Assembly: GCA_949288185.1 (NCBI GenBank) | Contig: CASEIZ010000008.1 | Coordinates: 23,054 to 87,053 of the forward strand | Length of the DNA: 64,000 bases | Direction: 5' to 3' | DNA from: an uncultured Eubacteriales bacterium | Lineage (GTDB): Bacteria; Bacillota; Clostridia; TANB77; CAG-508 | Shown here: piece by piece, positions 16,898 through 27,017 of the stretch | How positions within the stretch are numbered: the stretch's first letter is position 1 | Layout: each line of letters begins with the position of its first letter | Notes under the pieces: model-generated | The model's database searches: none | What the model was told of the DNA's origin: nothing | The model's input: only the letters and a program-made list of their open reading frames with translations | Position numbers and translations under genes: made by a program

Positions 16898-18139
16898 ATG
16901 GATAAGGTACAGGATACAATAGACTTATTAAAAATCTACAACCAAGAACATATTATAAAATTGTTAGAAAAATTGGATGAAAACCAAAAACAAGTATTAG
17001 TAGAGCAAATTAGCAAAATTGATTTTCATCAACTAAAAGAGTTATATGATAATACAAAAAAAGAAATAGAAATAAAAGAAAATAAAATAGAGCCATTGCC
17101 ATACTTAGATAAGAAGAAATTATCAGAAGAGCAAAAAGAAGAATTTCAAAGATTAGGAGAAGCCGTTTTAGAAAAAGGTGAATATGCTGTCGTAACCATG
17201 GCAGGAGGGCAAGGAACAAGATTAGGACATTCAGGACCAAAAGGAACTTTTAAATTAGACGTTTATGGAAAAGGAAAATATTTATTTGAAATTCTAGCAG
17301 AGAATTTAAAAGAAGCAAATCAAAAATATGGAAAAATCATACCATGGTATATCATGACGAGTAAAGAAAACAATGATGAAACAATTGAATTCATGGAAAA
17401 ACATAACTATTTTGGATATGATAAAGATTCAGTAAGATTTTTTGCTCAAAGCGAATTACCTCTAGTAGATGTAAATGGAAAATTATTAGTAGGAAAAGAT
17501 ATGAAAATAAAGGAAGCATCTGATGGAAATGGTGGTACATATTCTTCTCTAAGGGCAAGTGGTTGTTTAGCAGAAATGAAAGAAAAAGGAATCAAATGGG
17601 TATTTATTGGAGGAGTTGATAATGCTTTACTAAAAATGGCAGATACCATTTTATTAGGAATGGCAATTGATAAAAAAGTACAAATCGCATCAAAATCAAT
17701 TGTTAAAGCAAATCCACATGAACGTGTTGGGGTATTTGCTAAAATGAATGGACATCCAAAAGTTATTGAATACTCAGAAATGCCAGAAAAAATGGCAGAA
17801 GAAGTGGATAGTGATGGAGAACTAAAATATGGAGAAGCTCACATTATGTGTAATCTATATACCATAGAAGCCATTGAAAAAATTAGTAAAGAAACATTAA
17901 TTTATCACAGTGCGTTTAAGAAAAATGCATATATAGATGAAGAAGGAAAAGAAGTGATTCCAACAGAGCCTAATTCATTTAAATTTGAATCTTTTATATT
18001 TGATGCATTTGAATTATTTGATGATATTGCCATATTAAGAGGGAAAAGAGAAGATGATTTTGCACCTGTAAAAAATAGAGAAGGAGTCGATAGTCCAAAA
18101 ACAGCAAAGGAACTATACGAAAAATTCTGGAACAGATAA
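16898..18139 (+). CDS. UDP-N-acetylhexosamine / UDP-glucose pyrophosphorylase (UDPGP family)
   Basis: A 413-residue cytoplasmic nucleotidyltransferase of the UDPGP (UAP1-like) family, which makes UDP-GlcNAc, UDP-GalNAc or UDP-Glc from UTP and the sugar 1-phosphate. The nucleotide-binding loop is TMAGGQGTRLGHSGPKG (about 100-116); GGVDNAL is the metal/UTP site, and KFESFIFDAF a family block. RBS AAGGAG. It differs from the usual bacterial GlmU N-terminal domain. The gene 100 bases downstream is a GlmU-C-like acyltransferase, which suggests UDP-GlcNAc as product, but the sugar cannot be settled by sequence. Confidence 0.88.
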   Translation: MDKVQDTIDLLKIYNQEHIIKLLEKLDENQKQVLVEQISKIDFHQLKELYDNTKKEIEIKENKIEPLPYLDKKKLSEEQKEEFQRLGEAVLEKGEYAVVTMAGGQGTRLGHSGPKGTFKLDVYGKGKYLFEILAENLKEANQKYGKIIPWYIMTSKENNDETIEFMEKHNYFGYDKDSVRFFAQSELPLVDVNGKLLVGKDMKIKEASDGNGGTYSSLRASGCLAEMKEKGIKWVFIGGVDNALLKMADTILLGMAIDKKVQIASKSIVKANPHERVGVFAKMNGHPKVIEYSEMPEKMAEEVDSDGELKYGEAHIMCNLYTIEAIEKISKETLIYHSAFKKNAYIDEEGKEVIPTEPNSFKFESFIFDAFELFDDIAILRGKREDDFAPVKNREGVDSPKTAKELYEKFWNR

Positions 18140-18173
18140 GGGATTTTGGGGACGGACTCAAAAATCCCTTTTT
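18138..18173 (+). terminator. Repeat-derived terminator after pyrophosphorylase
   Basis: GGGATTTT (18140-18147) pairs with AAAAATCCC (18160-18168) around a GGGGACGGACTC core, then T5. A GGGGACG-family element acting as a terminator. Confidence 0.75.
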
Positions 18174-18239
18174 AAGAAGATTGTATGTATTTTACAAAGA
18201 AAATATAAGATATCTTGTAAATTGAAAGGAATGTAAAAA

Positions 18240-18911
18240 ATGGAAGAATGTAAAATTAAAAACTTATATAATTTAGAAGAAACCATTGCAAAAAAATTAT
18301 TAGAAAAAAGTACATATCCATGGGAAGTATTACCTGATATAGGAGAATATATTTTAGAATTAGGAGAAACATTAGATAAAGACGAATATGAAAAAGTAGG
18401 AGAAAATGTCTGGATTGCAAAAAGTGCAAAAGTCGCACCAACGGCATATATTAACGGTCCTGCAATTATTGGAAAAGAAGCAGAAGTAAGACATTGTGCA
18501 TTTATCAGAGGAAATGCGATTGTAGGAGAAGGTGCAGTTGTTGGAAATTCTACAGAATTAAAAAATGTTATCTTATTTAATAAGGTGCAAGTTCCACATT
18601 ATAATTATGTAGGAGATTCTATTCTAGGATATAAAGCACATATGGGAGCAGGTTCTATTACATCTAATGTGAAATCTGATAAACAATTAGTTGTCATCAA
18701 AAATGGAAAAGAAACCATAGAAACGAAAAGAAAAAAAGTAGGCGCTATGCTTGGAGATCATGTAGAAGTAGGTTGTGGTTCAGTATTAAATCCAGGAACT
18801 GTTATCGGAAGAAATTCAAATATTTATCCATTATCTTCTGTAAGAGGTGTTGTTCCAGAAAATAGTATTTATAAGAATAAGAATGAAGTAGTAGAAAAAC
18901 AAGATAGATAA
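18240..18911 (+). CDS. Left-handed beta-helix acyltransferase, GlmU C-terminal-like
   Basis: A 223-residue hexapeptide-repeat protein (about residues 58-205) with repeats such as INGPAIIG, FIRGNAIVG, VEVGCGSVLN. VPHYNYVGDSILG matches the acetyltransferase active site of GlmU, with His120 equal to its catalytic His; GAGSITSN is the downstream binding block. In GlmU this domain acetylates glucosamine 1-phosphate with acetyl-CoA. The N-terminal ~55 residues are not a pyrophosphorylase, so with the preceding gene it may form a split GlmU. Sugar specificity uncertain. RBS AAAGGAATG is weak-moderate, start ATG 18240. Confidence 0.75.
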   Translation: MEECKIKNLYNLEETIAKKLLEKSTYPWEVLPDIGEYILELGETLDKDEYEKVGENVWIAKSAKVAPTAYINGPAIIGKEAEVRHCAFIRGNAIVGEGAVVGNSTELKNVILFNKVQVPHYNYVGDSILGYKAHMGAGSITSNVKSDKQLVVIKNGKETIETKRKKVGAMLGDHVEVGCGSVLNPGTVIGRNSNIYPLSSVRGVVPENSIYKNKNEVVEKQDR

Positions 18912-18958
18912 TATCATTTTTTGTTACGACTCGTCCCTAATGATTCATGAATTTAAAT

Positions 18959-18989
18959 AAGGAATTTACAAAAATTCCTTTATTTTTTT
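18959..18989 (+). terminator. Intrinsic terminator after GlmU-like gene
   Basis: AAGGAATTT / AAATTCCTT stem with ACAA loop, then TATTTTTTT. A degenerate repeat fragment (ACGACTCGTCCCTAATGATTC) lies upstream at about 18924-18950. Confidence 0.75.
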
Positions 18990-19024
18990 ACCTAAATTGT
19001 ATATAATAGGAAAGAAAAAATTAC

Positions 19025-19173
19025 AAAAGTTGCAAAGGGGATGAAATCGGGAATTTGGGGACGGACTCATTTTTCCCTTTTTACAAAATTTAATATATTT
19101 TAAAGCTATTTGGGAAAAAAAGGAAAAATGAGTCCGTCCCCAAATTCCCGATTTTGCCCCCTTTTGCAACTTT
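19025..19173. repeat. Long inverted GGGGACG-family pair in the ligA 5' region
   Basis: Arms of about 54 bases (19025-19078 and 19116-19173), each containing the GGGGACGGACTCATTTTTCC core or its complement, outside them GTTGCAAAGGGG / CCCCCTTTTGCAAC. A TATAAT-like -10 at 19002-19007 lies upstream, so the fold-back would be in the ligA leader RNA, ending 11 bases before the ligA RBS. Confidence 0.85.
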
Positions 19174-19175
19174 GA

Positions 19176-21194
<2,019 letters not shown>

Positions 21195-21195
21195 T

Positions 21196-21348
21196 TGTCC
21201 AATTGGGGACGTTTCTGTTTGGGACATTTTTATGTAAAACAAATATTTCTATGTCCTTAAATAGCAAAATATTGTAATTTATGTAGGATTATAGCACATG
21301 AAACTTTACATAAAAATGTCCCAAACAGAAACGTCCCCAATTGGACAA
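21196..21348. repeat. GGGGACG-family inverted pair after ligA (44-bp arms)
   Basis: Left arm 21196-21239 (TTGTCCAATTGGGGACGTTT... ATGTAAA) and right arm 21305-21348 are near-perfect inverted copies around 65 AT-rich bases. Same subtype as 26832-27003. The right arm ends 3 bases before the RBS of the next gene, and an in-frame ATG inside it would falsely extend that gene. Confidence 0.88.
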
Positions 21349-21360
21349 AAGGAGGAAAAG

Positions 21361-21615
21361 ATGGATAAAAATTATACATTTGAAATGATGTGGGAGGATT
21401 TAGATGACGGTTATCAAATTTATTATACGTATGTAAGAAATCGCTATTTATTATTTAAAACAGCATCCAATTGCTATACCCAAAAATTGTTATCTAAAAA
21501 TCCTAAAAATCCACAACCGAAAATGACAATGCTTACTTTGAAAAGGGTCAAAGAAATGTTTCCACATATGGAAGATATTGAATATCATATAGGGATAACG
21601 GATGAAGAAAAATAA
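21361..21615 (+). CDS. Small uncharacterised protein
   Basis: An 84-residue protein starting MDKNYTFEMMWEDLDDGYQ. AAAGGAGG lies 5 bases upstream of ATG 21361; the upstream ATG at 21298 is inside the repeat element and rejected. Rich in Tyr and acidic residues, no membrane segment. It precedes a HAD phosphatase by 41 bases and is probably co-transcribed. Not recognised. Confidence 0.6.
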   Translation: MDKNYTFEMMWEDLDDGYQIYYTYVRNRYLLFKTASNCYTQKLLSKNPKNPQPKMTMLTLKRVKEMFPHMEDIEYHIGITDEEK

Positions 21616-21656
21616 GAATATTATCAAAAATATATAAAAGAAGGGAAAAGTAAAAT

Positions 21657-22319
21657 ATGATAAGAAATATAATATTTGATTTAGGAAATGTTATTATAAA
21701 AGGTTCTAACGTAGAAACATTAATGCATTTTACAAATGATGAAAAGATAGCAGAAGATTTAATACAATATATTTTTAAAACAGAAGAATGGAAATTGTTA
21801 GATTTAGGAAATATCAGTAAAGAAGAAGCTATTAAGCAAATGCAAAAGAAAGCGCCAAAACAATATGAATTTTTGATTGAAGAAGTTATGAATAAAAGAT
21901 GTGAGTATTTAGTGCTAAATAAGGATACGATAGAAATTGCCAAAAAATTGAGAAAGAAAGGATATCATATTTATGTTTTATCAAATATGGCAGCACATAC
22001 TTATGAGTATTTTCAAGAAATAGATTTTTTTAAATTATGTGATGGCATTATCATTTCGGCTTATGAACACCTAGTAAAGCCGGATGAAAAATTATTTAAA
22101 ACATTATTAAATAGATATCATTTAAAACCAGAAGAATGTTTATTTATTGATGATGATGATACAGGAAAAAGTTTAGAAACTGCAAATAGATTAGGCATTT
22201 TAGGGAGAAGAGTAAAACCGAATGACAGTCAAGATGTTTTGGCATTATTAGAAGAATATAAAATTGAAATAAAAAAAGATATTTTATATCAAAAATGGAA
22301 ACAGCAAAAGAAAAAATAA
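21657..22319 (+). CDS. HAD-family hydrolase (subclass IA, YihX-like)
   Basis: A 220-residue HAD phosphatase: nucleophile Asp8 in IIFDLGNVI, motif II VLSNMAAH, motif III Lys in LVKPDEKLF, motif IV FIDDDDTGKS. As in YihX-like members, the second motif I Asp is replaced by Gly, which is typical of that branch. Substrate probably a sugar phosphate or a nucleotide; not deducible. RBS AAGGG. Confidence 0.85.
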   Translation: MIRNIIFDLGNVIIKGSNVETLMHFTNDEKIAEDLIQYIFKTEEWKLLDLGNISKEEAIKQMQKKAPKQYEFLIEEVMNKRCEYLVLNKDTIEIAKKLRKKGYHIYVLSNMAAHTYEYFQEIDFFKLCDGIIISAYEHLVKPDEKLFKTLLNRYHLKPEECLFIDDDDTGKSLETANRLGILGRRVKPNDSQDVLALLEEYKIEIKKDILYQKWKQQKKK

Positions 22320-22414
22320 AAAGGTGATGAATTCACATACAATTCACATTTTTTGCAAGAATCATACATATACAGATAGTATATTAATAATCATAAACAT
22401 CCCCTTTTTTTCAT

Positions 22415-22457
22415 AGCTATTCTGTTAAAAAATATAAAAAAACAGGATAGCTTTTTA
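22415..22457 (+). terminator. Intrinsic terminator after HAD hydrolase
   Basis: AGCTATTCTGTT (22415-22426) pairs with AACAGGATAGCT (22441-22452), one mismatch, followed by TTTTT. Confidence 0.85.
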
Positions 22458-22467
22458 TACATTTATA

Positions 22468-22496
22468 TTGCAAAAAAATAATGAGTAGTATATAAT
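22468..22496 (+). promoter_or_regulatory. Sigma-A promoter for folD
   Basis: TTGCAA, 17-base spacer, consensus TATAAT. Confidence 0.8.
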
Positions 22497-22512
22497 CAAG
22501 TGAGAAAAAGAG

Positions 22513-22553
22513 AAAGGAGATATAGAGTCAGGTACTCTATAGAATAGAAAAAA
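22513..22553 (+). promoter_or_regulatory. folD ribosome binding site separated from the start by a hairpin
   Basis: AAAGGAG (22513-22519) lies 33 bases before the ATG, too far to work linearly. Between them TATAGAGT (22521-22528) and ACTCTATA (22534-22541) form a perfect 8-bp hairpin with a 5-base loop. Folding would reduce the effective spacing to about 12. No other ribosome site or in-frame start is present. Confidence 0.6.
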
Positions 22554-23404
22554 TGGCAGTAATTATTGATGGAAAAGAATTAGCAAGAAAAGTAAGAAGT
22601 GATTTGAAAATAGAATGTGAAAATTTGAAAGCGAAAGGTATCAATCCTAAATTTGCAGTCATTATGGTAGGAGACGACCCAGCTTCAAAGGTATATGTTA
22701 GAACAAAGAGTAAAGCATGTGATGAGATTGGAGTAGAATATGAAGAACATATATTAGATGCGAGTATAACACAAAAAGAATTAATAGATTTAATTCATAA
22801 ATTAAACGAAGATAAAAGTGTAAATGGAATATTATTGCAAAGTCCAATTCCAAAACATTTAGATATAGATGAGGCATTTAGAGAAATATCATATGAAAAA
22901 GATGTGGATGGTTTTAATCCAATCAATGTAGGAAAACTATTATTGAATCAAGATACCTTTATATCTTGTACACCTTTTGGAATTATGAAAATGTTTGAAG
23001 AATATCATATAGATTTAGAAGGTAAAAACTTAGTCATCATTGGAAGAAGCAATATTGTAGGAAAACCGCTTATGGCATGTTGTTTGAATAAACATGCAAC
23101 TGTTACGATTTGTCATTCAAGAACAAAAGAATTAAAAGAAAAAACGAGAAATGCAGATATATTAGTAGCTGCTATTGGAAAACCAAATTATGTAACAGCT
23201 GATATGGTAAAAGAAGGAGCAGTTATTATTGATGTAGGAATCAATAGAGGTAAGGATAAAAAAATAACAGGAGATGTTGATTTTGAAAATGTAAAAGAAA
23301 AAGCAAGCTACATCACACCAGTTCCAGGGGGAGTGGGACCAATGACAGTAGCCATGCTTATGAATAATGTTATCAAAGCAACAAAAAGTCAAAATAATAT
23401 ATAG
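22553..23404 (+). CDS. folD: Methylenetetrahydrofolate dehydrogenase / methenyltetrahydrofolate cyclohydrolase
   Basis: A 283-residue bifunctional cytoplasmic enzyme of one-carbon metabolism, interconverting 5,10-methylene- and 10-formyl-THF with NADP. Tyr48 and catalytic Lys54 are in ASKVYVRTKSKACDEIG; GILLQSPIP, DVDGFNP, the nucleotide-binding GRSNIVGKP and TPVPGGVGPMT are all present. Full family length. Monocistronic between two terminators. The unusual hairpin between RBS and ATG may modulate translation. Confidence 0.97.
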   Translation: MAVIIDGKELARKVRSDLKIECENLKAKGINPKFAVIMVGDDPASKVYVRTKSKACDEIGVEYEEHILDASITQKELIDLIHKLNEDKSVNGILLQSPIPKHLDIDEAFREISYEKDVDGFNPINVGKLLLNQDTFISCTPFGIMKMFEEYHIDLEGKNLVIIGRSNIVGKPLMACCLNKHATVTICHSRTKELKEKTRNADILVAAIGKPNYVTADMVKEGAVIIDVGINRGKDKKITGDVDFENVKEKASYITPVPGGVGPMTVAMLMNNVIKATKSQNNI

Positions 23405-23428
23405 ATTTAAAAATATAAAAAGCAAGGG

Positions 23429-23454
23429 GCACTTATTTTTGAAGTGCTTTTTTT
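23429..23454 (+). terminator. Intrinsic terminator after folD
   Basis: GCACTT / AAGTGC stem with ATTTTTG loop and T7. Confidence 0.88.
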
Positions 23455-23585
23455 GTTGAATAGGAAAAATCGAATCTTTTTAGAATATAAGAAGTAATGT
23501 AAAGATATTAGTTTTAGAAAATTAACCATGTTATGAATTTTATATAAAATAAGAGAATGAATAAATAAAAAGAGGAGGTATAAAA

Positions 23586-24455
23586 ATAGAAGAATTGGAA
23601 AAGAAAAAATATTGGATATGGTTGTCAAACATACAAGGACTAGGAAGTATTAGAAAACAAATATTATTACAAAGGTATAAAACACCAGAAAAGATATATA
23701 CTTTAAAGAAAGAAGAAATTTTGCAAATCAAAGGATTTAATGAAACATTAGCAGAAAATATAATCTGTAAAGAAAATAGAGAAAACTTAGAAAAACAATT
23801 AGAATGCTTACAAAAACAAAATATAAAAATTCTTACAATAGAAGATAAAGAATATCCTAAAAATTTAAAAACAATCTATGATTATCCAATTAGTATATAT
23901 GTAAAAGGAAATGAAAAGATATTAAATATGCCATCAATTGGAATTGTAGGATGCAGAGAATCTAGTCCTTATGGAGAAAAAGTGGCACAATATTTTGCAT
24001 ATCATTTATCAAAAAGAAATATCAATATTATTAGTGGTCTTGCAAAAGGAATTGATAGTCAGTCTCATATTGGTGCTATAAAAGCAAAAGGAAATACTAT
24101 AGGGGTTGTTGGAAATGGATTAGACATTGTGTATCCTAAAGAAAATCAATATTTGTATGATAAAATGATAGAAGAAAATGGTGCCATTATATCAGAATAC
24201 CCTTTAGGAACGAAACCTGAAAAAATGAATTTTCCAGCAAGGAATAGGATAATTAGTGGAATGAGCCAAGGAATTTTAGTTGTTGAAGCCAAAAAGAAAA
24301 GTGGAACGTTAATCACTGTAGATTTTGCATTAGAACAAGGGAGAAATGTATATGTGGTACCAGGAAACATTGATGAAATAAATTCTGTGGGAACAAATGA
24401 TTTAATTAAGCAGGGTGCACAAATGGTAACAAGCTATAGAGATATTGAAATATAA
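23586..24455 (+). CDS. dprA: DNA processing protein DprA (Smf), probable AUA start
   Basis: DprA loads RecA onto incoming single-stranded DNA during transformation. The Rossmann-like Smf domain is complete: GIVGCRESSPYG, SGLAKGIDSQSH, GVVGNGLDIVYP, FPARNRIISG, EAKKKSGTLIT, VPGNIDEINSVGTN. A short helical N-terminal part precedes it; the winged-helix C-terminus of long DprA proteins is absent (about 289 residues). The start is odd: GGAGG (23574-23578) is 7 bases before an in-frame ATA at 23586; the first canonical start is TTG 23595, 16 bases away. I favour ATA, with TTG as the fallback. Type IV pilus genes 12 kb on make competence plausible. Confidence 0.9.
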   Translation: MEELEKKKYWIWLSNIQGLGSIRKQILLQRYKTPEKIYTLKKEEILQIKGFNETLAENIICKENRENLEKQLECLQKQNIKILTIEDKEYPKNLKTIYDYPISIYVKGNEKILNMPSIGIVGCRESSPYGEKVAQYFAYHLSKRNINIISGLAKGIDSQSHIGAIKAKGNTIGVVGNGLDIVYPKENQYLYDKMIEENGAIISEYPLGTKPEKMNFPARNRIISGMSQGILVVEAKKKSGTLITVDFALEQGRNVYVVPGNIDEINSVGTNDLIKQGAQMVTSYRDIEI

Positions 24456-24554
24456 ATAGCATACATTTTGGAGATCATTTTTAGATAACAAAAATAGATG
24501 ATAATTAATTCAACCAAAATTCACAATTTATTTATTTACTTATCATATTGGAAA

Positions 24555-24563
24555 TGATATAAT
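24555..24563 (+). promoter_or_regulatory. Extended -10 promoter for hemolysin-III gene
   Basis: TGATATAAT, 88 bases upstream of the start; TTGGAA upstream is too close to be a true -35. Confidence 0.55.
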
Positions 24564-24651
24564 ATCAAAAACAAAAAGTAAAGACATAAAGAATTATAAA
24601 TTTTTGCTAAAATAAAAGATAGTGATTATCCTTTAGGAAGGAATGTAATAT

Positions 24652-25326
24652 ATGACAAGAGTAAAATTAAAAGATAGAATATTACCCAAATATACAAAAG
24701 GAGAAGAAATATTTAATATGACATCACATATTGTAGGGGCTGTCTTAGGAATTGTGGCAACTGTCTTGTGTGTTGTATTTGCAGCGATTCATGGGAATGG
24801 ATATGGTGTTGTGAGCGGTTCTATCTATGGTGTGACCATGATTATATTATATACGATGTCTAGTATTTATCATGGATTAAGTCCCAAAAGATATTCCAAA
24901 AGGGTTTTCCAAGTATTAGACCATTGTTCTATATTTTTATTAATTGCAGGTTCTTATACACCATTTGCATTATGTACATTAAGGGAATATAGTACGGCGA
25001 CTGGTTGGACAATATTTGGTATTATATGGGCTATGGCAATATTAGGAATTGTATTAAATTCAATCGATATAAAGAAATTTAAGAAGTTTTCAATGATATG
25101 TTATCTAGTTATGGGGTGGTGTATTGTTGTAAAAATCAATCTGTTACCACAATTATTAGGAATAGCAGGATTTAGCTTGTTATTGGCAGGTGGAATTGCC
25201 TATTCTATAGGGGCCATTTTGTATGGTGTTGGAAAAAAACACAAATGGATGCATTCTGTTTTCCATCTATTTATTTTATTAGGTAGTATTTTACAATTTT
25301 TCTGCATATTATTATATGTCATGTAA
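24652..25326 (+). CDS. trhA: Hemolysin III / YqfA (TrhA) family seven-helix membrane protein
   Basis: A 224-residue integral membrane protein of the PAQR/hemolysin III family, seven hydrophobic segments. The family's polar metal-site residues are present: E and H in GEEIFNMTSHIVG, SSIYHG, DHCSIFLLIAGSYTP, and HxxxH in HKWMHSVFH. Bacterial members have been linked to membrane energetics; the hemolysin name is historical. RBS AGGAAGG. Monocistronic. Confidence 0.9.
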   Translation: MTRVKLKDRILPKYTKGEEIFNMTSHIVGAVLGIVATVLCVVFAAIHGNGYGVVSGSIYGVTMIILYTMSSIYHGLSPKRYSKRVFQVLDHCSIFLLIAGSYTPFALCTLREYSTATGWTIFGIIWAMAILGIVLNSIDIKKFKKFSMICYLVMGWCIVVKINLLPQLLGIAGFSLLLAGGIAYSIGAILYGVGKKHKWMHSVFHLFILLGSILQFFCILLYVM

Positions 25327-25345
25327 AATAAGCAAACTTACCTTG

Positions 25346-25400
25346 TTGTATATGGGAAAATCTATATAAGGTTAAGATAAAAGTGATTTTTTCTATACAA
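25346..25400. repeat. Family B inverted repeat, copy 1
   Basis: Arm TTGTATATGGGAAAATC (25346-25362) faces GATTTTTTCTATACAA (25385-25400) around 22 bases. Related copies are at 46355-46416 and 60262-60320, each just after a gene end. Confidence 0.85.
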
Positions 25401-25572
25401 TAAAAAAAGAAGGTTAAAAAACCTTCAGACACTCATAAATATACATTCATTTTATCATAAAAAGAGTAAAAAATCAAGTGAAGGAAACTTAAAGAAAAAG
25501 AGAATATAAACGAAAAAACGAGATAAAATCATATAAAGAAAGAAAAGGTGTATTTTAAAAAGGAAAAGACAT

Positions 25573-25601
25573 TTGTAAAACAATTTTAAATATGTTAATA
25601 T
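25573..25601 (+). promoter_or_regulatory. Sigma-A promoter for 6S RNA
   Basis: TTGTAA, 17-base spacer, TAATAT, followed by the RNA from about 25608. Confidence 0.65.
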
Positions 25602-25607
25602 ATAAAT

Positions 25608-25820
25608 AATCTAATAAGGATTGCAAAAATCCCTGCGTAGTACGTAAGAGCATAATTTTTAGAACCAACAAATTATAAGAGGGGCTGATCTCTCGAATAT
25701 GGCGTGCATGCTCACAGTATATAGTGAGAAGCCCATGAGTATTTAGGTAGGCACCCACCTGTTTTTAGGAGCAGGTCCTTAAAAATTAAAAAGCTGACGG
25801 CTAAGGCGGGGCTTTTTTTT
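25608..25820 (+). ncRNA. ssrS: 6S RNA (RNA polymerase-binding regulatory RNA)
   Basis: About 200 bases between a promoter and a T8 terminator with no coding frame. The apical part, GTGCATGCTCAC ... GTGAGAAGCCC (about 25704-25732), matches the GCATGCTC / GAGAAGCC core of known 6S RNAs. Ends pair: CCCTGC (25631-25636) with GCGGGG (25806-25811). Size and long-hairpin design fit 6S RNA, which mimics an open promoter and holds sigma-A polymerase in slow growth. The central bubble and further stems were not folded in full; a covariance-model search was not possible here. Confidence 0.75.
25813..25820 (+). terminator. 6S RNA 3' end terminator
   Basis: The terminal GCGGGGC strand is followed directly by T8. 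Confidence 0.6.
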
Positions 25821-25979
25821 ATTGTATAAGAAACTTAGAAAAGTAGAGAAAAGTTCTCACGAAGCGAGATTTGTTCTTGTATAGTAAGAATTTTTCTTGC
25901 TATTTTTATGTAGATATTATAAAATAAATAAAAAAGGAAAGTTTATTTCTAAAGTTCAAAAAGAAAGAAGGTGTGCCAT

Positions 25980-26825
25980 ATGACGATTAAACAAGCATTG
26001 ATAAAAGGTGTTACTGTATTAAAATTAGAAAAGATTTCTACACCAAAATTAAAAGCAAGGTTATTATTACAATATGTGCTAAAAAAACCAAGGCAATATT
26101 TAATTGTATATGATAATCAAAAATTAACAGATAAAGAAGAACAAGAATACCTAAAATATATAGAATTATTAACACAAGGAGAACCAATAGAACATATTAC
26201 ACACCAAAAAGAATTTATGAAATTAAATTTCTATGTGGATGAAAATGTGCTAATACCAAGACAAGATACAGAGGTATTGGTAGAAGAGGTTATGAAAATA
26301 GCAAAAAAAATAGGGGCAAAAAAAATACTAGATTTGTGTACAGGAAGTGGAGCAATTGCGGTATCTTTAGCAAAATATTTAGAAAATATACAAGTAACCG
26401 CTTTAGATATTAGTGGAAAGGCATTAGATATTGCGATAGCAAATGCAAAAAATAATCATGTACAAGATAAAATTACATTTGTGGAATCAAATTTATTTCA
26501 AAATTTAGGACAAGAAAAATATGATATGATTGTTTCTAATCCACCATATATCAGAAGAAAGGAAATAGAAACTTTAGATAAAGAAGTCAGAAAAGAACCA
26601 AAGATAGCATTAGATGGAGGAGAAGATGGGCTAGATTTTTATAGAGAAATTATAGATAGAGGATATGAATACTTAAAATATGGTGGATATATTTGTTTAG
26701 AAATTGGATATGATCAAAAAGAAGAAGTAATGCAAATCATAAAAGATAAAAAACAATATACAGAAACATATTGTAAAAAAGATTTATATGATAATGATAG
26801 AGTGGTTGTAACAAGATTAAGATAA
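25980..26825 (+). CDS. prmC: Peptide chain release factor N5-glutamine methyltransferase
   Basis: A 281-residue SAM methyltransferase that modifies the GGQ glutamine of RF1/RF2. N-terminal helical domain (1-80), then PRQDTEVLVEEV, the SAM loop LDLCTGSGAIAVSLA, and the signature NPPY near 187. ATG 25980 is chosen; the GTG 9 bases earlier forms part of the AGAAGGTG ribosome site. prfA is not adjacent here. A repeat element follows the stop. Confidence 0.94.
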   Translation: MTIKQALIKGVTVLKLEKISTPKLKARLLLQYVLKKPRQYLIVYDNQKLTDKEEQEYLKYIELLTQGEPIEHITHQKEFMKLNFYVDENVLIPRQDTEVLVEEVMKIAKKIGAKKILDLCTGSGAIAVSLAKYLENIQVTALDISGKALDIAIANAKNNHVQDKITFVESNLFQNLGQEKYDMIVSNPPYIRRKEIETLDKEVRKEPKIALDGGEDGLDFYREIIDRGYEYLKYGGYICLEIGYDQKEEVMQIIKDKKQYTETYCKKDLYDNDRVVVTRLR

Positions 26826-26831
26826 GTTAGT

Positions 26832-27003
26832 TTTGTCCATTTGGGGACGTTTCTGTTTGGGACATTTTTATGTAAATTTCTGAAATTATATAACTTTATA
26901 AAATAAAAATTAATAATCATATTTATGTGAAGGCTATTCAATAAGAAAAATTGTAAATTTACATAAAAATGTCCCAAACAGAAACGTCCCCAAATGGACA
27001 AAA
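26832..27003. repeat. GGGGACG-family inverted pair between prmC and whiA
   Basis: Left arm 26832-26875 and right arm 26955-27003 are inverted copies of the TTGTCC..GGGGACGTTTCTGTTTGGGACA subtype with ATGTAAATTT extensions, around about 80 AT-rich bases. The right arm ends just before the whiA RBS. Confidence 0.88.
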
Positions 27004-27017
27004 AAGGAGGAAAAAAT

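Larger units (their letters stand above)
25327..25607. other. Gene-free region with a TTGTATA-type inverted repeat and the 6S promoter
   Basis: 281 bases without a gene. Holds the family B inverted repeat (25346-25400), a hairpin GAAGGTT/AACCTTC (about 25409-25426) whose T-run is on the minus strand, and TTGTAA-N17-TAATAT (25573-25601) just before the 6S RNA. Confidence 0.6.

Noticed and set aside
21298..21360. Upstream start for the small gene after ligA
   Set aside because: The extension lies in the GGGGACG repeat and AAAGGAGG precedes ATG 21361.
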